A DNA stretch of 64,000 nucleotides from positions 5,144,501-5,208,500 of the forward strand of contig NZ_CP108442.1 in assembly GCF_041435355.1 (NCBI RefSeq). The letters run 5' to 3'. Under the pieces are notes generated by a model. That model did no database searches. It saw nothing but the letters and a program-made list of their open reading frames with translations, and had not been told where the DNA came from. The position numbers and the translations under genes were made by a program. Numbering within the stretch: position 1 is the first letter of the stretch; each line of letters begins with the position of its first letter. This stretch comes from Streptomyces sp. NBC_01276 (lineage in GTDB: Bacteria > Actinomycetota > Actinomycetes > Streptomycetales > Streptomycetaceae). Positions 58,390 through 64,000 of this stretch are shown in pieces.

Positions 58390-58423
58390 GACGGGTGACA
58401 GATTTCAATATCTGTCACCCGTC
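58390..58423. promoter_or_regulatory. 14-bp perfect inverted repeat upstream of the AKR gene
   Basis: GACGGGTGACAGAT (58390-58403), six bases, ATCTGTCACCCGTC (58410-58423). The core GTGACAGAT-N6-ATCTGTCAC has the form of a TetR-type operator. On the minus strand TTGAAA spans its loop and could be a -35, with ATTGTT as -10. It could also act as the terminator of the upstream MFS gene. Confidence 0.6.
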
Positions 58424-58464
58424 GGTGTGAAGCGCCCGCGGTCCCGCCGCGGACCGGTGGCCCG

Positions 58465-59913
58465 TCAGGCCATGGGGGGAGCGGCCGCCGCCGCGGGGCT
58501 GGGGGCCGGTTCGAGCTCGCGGGCCGTGCGCCGGGCCGTGGCATCGGCCCACGCGCCGGTCGTCGCCGCGCCCACGAGCAGGACCAGCAGCCCGCAGGCC
58601 GTGATGATCCACCAGGCGGGCCGGGTGGCCGCCGCGAAGTCCCCGCCGCCCGCCGTCCCGGCCGCCAGCACCGCGCCGATCACCGCGACGCCCAGCGCCC
58701 CGCCGGTCTGCCGGCTGGTGGAGGCCACGGCGGCCGCGACCCCCGCCTGGGCGCGCGGCATCCCGGAGATCGCCGTATTGGTGATCGGGGCGTTGACCAG
58801 GCCGAAGCCGATGCCGAAGAGCACGTACCCGGCGAACATCAGGGGGGTGGAGCCCTCCGCCGAGAACGCTGCGAACAGCAGCCCGCTCGCCCCCATCGCC
58901 ACCCCCGCGATCAGCAGCGGGAGCCGCGGCCCCCGGGTGGCGACCAGCCGGCCGGCCAGCGGCGCGCACAGGAACGCCGGCACGGCCATCGGCAGCATGT
59001 AGAGCCCGGCGTCGAGGGCGCCCAGCCCCCGTACGTCCTGGAGGTAGAGGGTGTTCAGGAAGAGGAACCCGGACAGCGCGGCGAAGGCGCTCACCGCCAT
59101 CACCGTCGCCCCGCTGAACGGCGCGCTCCGGAAGAACCGGGGGTCGATCAGCGGCTCCGCGCGCCGGGGCTCGTAGACGATCAGCGCGGTCAGCGCGGCC
59201 ACGGCGGCCAGGGCGCAGCCGACGATGACCGGGGAGGTCCAGCCGGCCGCCGGGCCCTCGATGATCCCGTACGTCATCGCGCCGAGCAGGACCATGACCA
59301 GCAGCTGGCCCACCGGATCGGACCGGCGGGGGTGCTCGGCCCGGGACTCGGGGAGGTAGCGCAGGGTCAGGGCGAGGGCGAGGAGGCCGACGGGCAGGTT
59401 CACCCAGAAGATCGACCGCCAGCCGACGGAGTCCACCAGCAGGCCGCCGATCAGGGGCCCGGCGGCCATGGAGATGCCCACCACCGCACCCCAGACGCCG
59501 ATGGCGCGGGCGCGTTCCTTCGGGTCCGTGAACGTGTTGGTGATGATCGACATGGCGACCGGATTGAGCATCGAGCCGCCGACGGCCTGGACCATCCGGA
59601 AGGCGATCAGCCATTCGAGGGTGGGGGCGAGCGAGCAGAGCGCCGAGCCCGCGGTGAAGAGGACCAGGCCCGCCGCGAAGACCCTGCGGCGCCCGATCCG
59701 GTCGGCCGTGGACCCGGCCAGTATCAGCAGCGAGGCCAGGACCAGGGTGTACGCGTCGATCGTCCACTGCATGCCCGAGACCGAGGCGTGCAGTTCGTGG
59801 CGCATCGAAGGGAGCGCGACGTTCAGGACGGTGTTGTCGAGACTGACGATGAGCAGGCTCATGCAGCAGATCGCCAGGACGAGCACGCGCCGCCGGTGAC
59901 TCATGTGATGCAT
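58465..59913 (-). CDS. MFS transporter, DHA2 (14-TMS drug:H+ antiporter) type
   Basis: A 482-residue exporter of the QacA/EmrB class. Helix 1 reads VLVLAICCMSLLIVSLDNTVLNVALP with the DxTIVNVALP-like motif D1 of the DHA2 group, motif A as GSTADRIGRRRVFAAGL after helix 2, and motif C GVWGAVVGISMAAGPLIGGLL in helix 5. Substrates are typically lipophilic cations or antibiotics. TACTAT ends 7 bases before ATG 59913, so the transcript is probably leaderless. It is divergent from dusB; the two -10 elements are only about 25 bases apart. It ends before the inverted repeat near 58400. Confidence 0.9.
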   Translation of the reverse strand: MHHMSHRRRVLVLAICCMSLLIVSLDNTVLNVALPSMRHELHASVSGMQWTIDAYTLVLASLLILAGSTADRIGRRRVFAAGLVLFTAGSALCSLAPTLEWLIAFRMVQAVGGSMLNPVAMSIITNTFTDPKERARAIGVWGAVVGISMAAGPLIGGLLVDSVGWRSIFWVNLPVGLLALALTLRYLPESRAEHPRRSDPVGQLLVMVLLGAMTYGIIEGPAAGWTSPVIVGCALAAVAALTALIVYEPRRAEPLIDPRFFRSAPFSGATVMAVSAFAALSGFLFLNTLYLQDVRGLGALDAGLYMLPMAVPAFLCAPLAGRLVATRGPRLPLLIAGVAMGASGLLFAAFSAEGSTPLMFAGYVLFGIGFGLVNAPITNTAISGMPRAQAGVAAAVASTSRQTGGALGVAVIGAVLAAGTAGGGDFAAATRPAWWIITACGLLVLLVGAATTGAWADATARRTARELEPAPSPAAAAAPPMA

Positions 59914-59965
59914 GCCGCCGATAGTACGTCTAACTAACAACAAGGGCATGCGCGACAATGGGGGG

Positions 59966-61108
59966 ATGACCACGCTCCCCCCGCCGCTCGCGATCGGCCC
60001 GCACACCGTGCAGCCCCCGGTGGTGCTCGCGCCGATGGCCGGCATCACCAATGCCCCGTTCCGCACCCTCTGCCGCGAGTTCTCGGGCGGCAAGGGGCTG
60101 TTCGTGAGCGAGATGATCACGACCCGCGCCCTGGTCGAGCGCAACGACAAGACCATGCAGCTGATCCACTTCGACGCGACGGAAAAGCCGCGCTCGATTC
60201 AGCTGTACGGGGTGGACCCGGTGACGGTCGGCAAGGCCGTCCGGATGATCGTCGAAGAGGACCGCGCCGACCACATCGACCTCAACTTCGGCTGCCCCGT
60301 CCCCAAGGTCACCCGCAAGGGCGGCGGCTCGGCCCTGCCCTACAAGCGCAACCTGCTGCGGGCGATCCTGCGCGAGGCCGTCGCGGGCGCGGGCGACCTG
60401 CCGGTGACGATGAAGATGCGCAAGGGCATCAACGACGATCACCTCACCTACCTCGACGCCGGCCGGATCGCCGTCGAGGAAGGGGTCACCGCCATCGCCC
60501 TGCACGGCCGCACCACCGCCCAGCACTACGGCGGGACGGCCGACTGGGAGGCCATCGCCCGTCTCAAGGAGCACGTGCCGGAGATTCCGGTGCTCGGCAA
60601 CGGCGACATCTGGTGTGCGGAGGACGCCCTGCGCATGGTCCGCGAGACGGGCTGCGACGGCGTCGTCGTGGGGCGCGGCTGCCTCGGGCGGCCGTGGCTG
60701 TTCAACGACCTGGTGGCGGCCTTCGAGGGCAGGCCCGAGGACTTCCACAAGCCCACGCTGCGCGAGGTCGCGGCCACGATGGTCAGGCACGCGCAGCTGC
60801 TGGGGGAGTGGATCGGCGACGAGGCGCGCGGGGTGATCGACTTCCGTAAGCACGTGGCCTGGTACCTCAAGGGCTTCGCGGTGGGGTCCGAGATGCGGGG
60901 GAAGCTGGCGGTCACCTCCTCCCTGGCCGAACTGGACGCTCATCTGAGCGAGCTCGATCTGGATCAGCCGTGGCCCGAGAGTGCGGACGGTCCGCGCGGC
61001 CGGACGTCCGGAAACAACCGGGTTGTCCTGCCCGAGGGCTGGTTGAACGATCCGTACGACTGCGCCGGCGTGAGCGAGGACGCCGAGCTGGACACCTCCG
61101 GGGGCTGA
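59966..61108 (+). CDS. dusB: tRNA-dihydrouridine synthase
   Basis: A flavoenzyme that reduces uridine in the D loop of tRNAs. The 380-residue protein shows the Dus signature: VVLAPMAGITNAPFRTLCREF, SIQLYGVDPVTVGKAV, DHIDLNFGCPVPKVTRKGGGSAL (catalytic Cys), VTMKMRKGIN, ALHGRTTAQHYGG and GVVVGRGCLGRPWLF. This pattern is of the bacterial DusB type. GACAAT ends 6 bases before ATG 59966, so the mRNA is probably leaderless. A hairpin terminator follows about 87 bases after the stop. The last 60 residues are less conserved. Confidence 0.95.
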   Translation: MTTLPPPLAIGPHTVQPPVVLAPMAGITNAPFRTLCREFSGGKGLFVSEMITTRALVERNDKTMQLIHFDATEKPRSIQLYGVDPVTVGKAVRMIVEEDRADHIDLNFGCPVPKVTRKGGGSALPYKRNLLRAILREAVAGAGDLPVTMKMRKGINDDHLTYLDAGRIAVEEGVTAIALHGRTTAQHYGGTADWEAIARLKEHVPEIPVLGNGDIWCAEDALRMVRETGCDGVVVGRGCLGRPWLFNDLVAAFEGRPEDFHKPTLREVAATMVRHAQLLGEWIGDEARGVIDFRKHVAWYLKGFAVGSEMRGKLAVTSSLAELDAHLSELDLDQPWPESADGPRGRTSGNNRVVLPEGWLNDPYDCAGVSEDAELDTSGG

Positions 61109-61194
61109 CAAATCGCCCTCCGTGCGGCGTGATATACGCCACGCATGGGAGGGGTTTCGCTCAGATGAGCACATAAGTCACGGGTAAGACTTTC

Positions 61195-61221
61195 AAAGGG
61201 TGGCACTGGGTGCCACCCTTT
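61195..61221 (+). terminator. terminator after dusB
   Basis: AAAGGGTGGCA (61195-61205) pairs perfectly with TGCCACCCTTT (61211-61221) around a CTGGG loop. Confidence 0.82.
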
Positions 61222-61222
61222 G

Positions 61223-61243
61223 TGCGTTCAAGACTTGAACGCA
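61223..61243. promoter_or_regulatory. perfect 10-1-10 palindrome between dusB and ppdK
   Basis: TGCGTTCAAG (61223-61232), A, CTTGAACGCA (61234-61243). Fully symmetrical, with an AT-richer core than its surroundings. The shape is that of a dimeric regulator's operator, 231 bases before the ppdK start; no regulator can be named. Confidence 0.55.
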
Positions 61244-61382
61244 AATGTATCGATGATCGCTCATCCGAGCGTGATCAGGCCTCAAAACCCCCCTCTCCCT
61301 TCGGGTTCTGAATGCTGCGGGCCGGTTTTCCTTACCCGTGAGTTACTTTCGATGTGGTGGCGCACGGGTGGTTACAGCCGCA

Positions 61383-61439
61383 TGACGGCCAAGTGGACGT
61401 ACCCAGAAGCCTTCGATCTGGGTATGTTCCTGGCCGTCA
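61383..61439 (+). promoter_or_regulatory. long stem-loop in the ppdK 5' region
   Basis: An outer stem TGACGGCCA/TGGCCGTCA (61383-61391/61431-61439) continues through bulged bases into an inner stem TACCCAGA/TCTGGGTA (61400-61407/61417-61424) with extra G-U and Watson-Crick pairs between, and a 9-base loop. It ends 35 bases before the ppdK GTG. No T tract follows, so it is more likely a translational or stability element than a terminator. Confidence 0.65.
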
Positions 61440-61474
61440 GGGCAGCCACCCGAGTCCTCGAGGAGTCGAGACCC

Positions 61475-64000
<2,526 letters not shown>

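Noticed and set aside
61253..61474. Upstream extension of ppdK from ATG 61253
   Set aside because: The frame is open but carries rare TTA and poor codon use, overlaps the hairpin, and conserved PPDK sequence begins at GTG 61475 after GAGGAG.

Overview
The window is chromosomal DNA of very high G+C content with strong third-position G/C bias, GTG and TTG starts and -10-only, apparently leaderless promoters. The gene content and order (leuS, comEA-comEC, holA, rpsT, lepA, hrcA-dnaJ, phoH-ybeY-era, recO-uppS, zur-znu, glyS, dusB, ppdK) is that of the conserved core of a Streptomyces chromosome or a close relative. I see no phage genes, transposases, integrases, CRISPR arrays or rRNA.

Region by region. 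1-5.5 kb: a zinc-ribbon microprotein, tRNA-Ala(GGC), then leuS behind a leucine-coding leader peptide and terminator that look like a ribosome-dependent attenuator, followed by a coiled-coil membrane protein and a DegV fatty-acid-binding protein. 5.5-11.8 kb: DNA-uptake-type genes comEA and comEC (comEC has no in-frame stop where expected), a YceI protein and holA. 11.9-19.5 kb: rpsT, lepA, an acyl-CoA ligase, hemW and a Uma2 nuclease-fold gene. 19.5-25.4 kb: DUF3097, an MBL hydrolase, the CIRCE-controlled hrcA-dnaJ pair, a nitronate monooxygenase and rsmE. 25.4-29.5 kb: an autoregulated-looking merR operon, HIT hydrolase, RNase Z and a PfkB kinase. 29.5-40 kb: phoH-ybeY-CNNM-YjbR, a deaminase-like protein without its active site, a kinase-fold protein, an MFS permease, a GlxA-type regulator, and a WxL-like/DUF916 surface pair whose second gene runs in frame, without a stop, into era. 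40-47 kb: methyltransferase, GNAT, an M4 protease with its emfourin inhibitor, leuA with a classic leucine leader peptide, an SDR and a TerB protein. 47.6-56 kb: NCS2 permease, recO, uppS, the zinc operon znuA-znuC-znuB-zur and glyS. 56-64 kb: a VC0807-like membrane protein, a TetR/aldo-keto reductase pair with palindromic operators, an MFS exporter, dusB and the first 842 codons of ppdK behind a strong 5' UTR hairpin.

Functional themes. Leucine supply is sensed twice, through separate leader peptides ahead of leuS and leuA. Translation and RNA maturation are well represented (leuS, glyS, rpsT, lepA, rsmE, ybeY, era, dusB, RNase Z). Zinc uptake and its repressor form one operon. Many genes have a -10 hexamer ending 6-7 bases before the start codon, so much of this region is probably translated from leaderless mRNA.

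The most unusual structures are the DUF916-Era in-frame fusion, the leuS attenuator, the MerR-type promoter with a palindrome in its 19-bp spacer, the ppdK upstream RNA hairpin, and the lost comEC stop. All identifications rest on reading motifs in the sequence; no database search was run.
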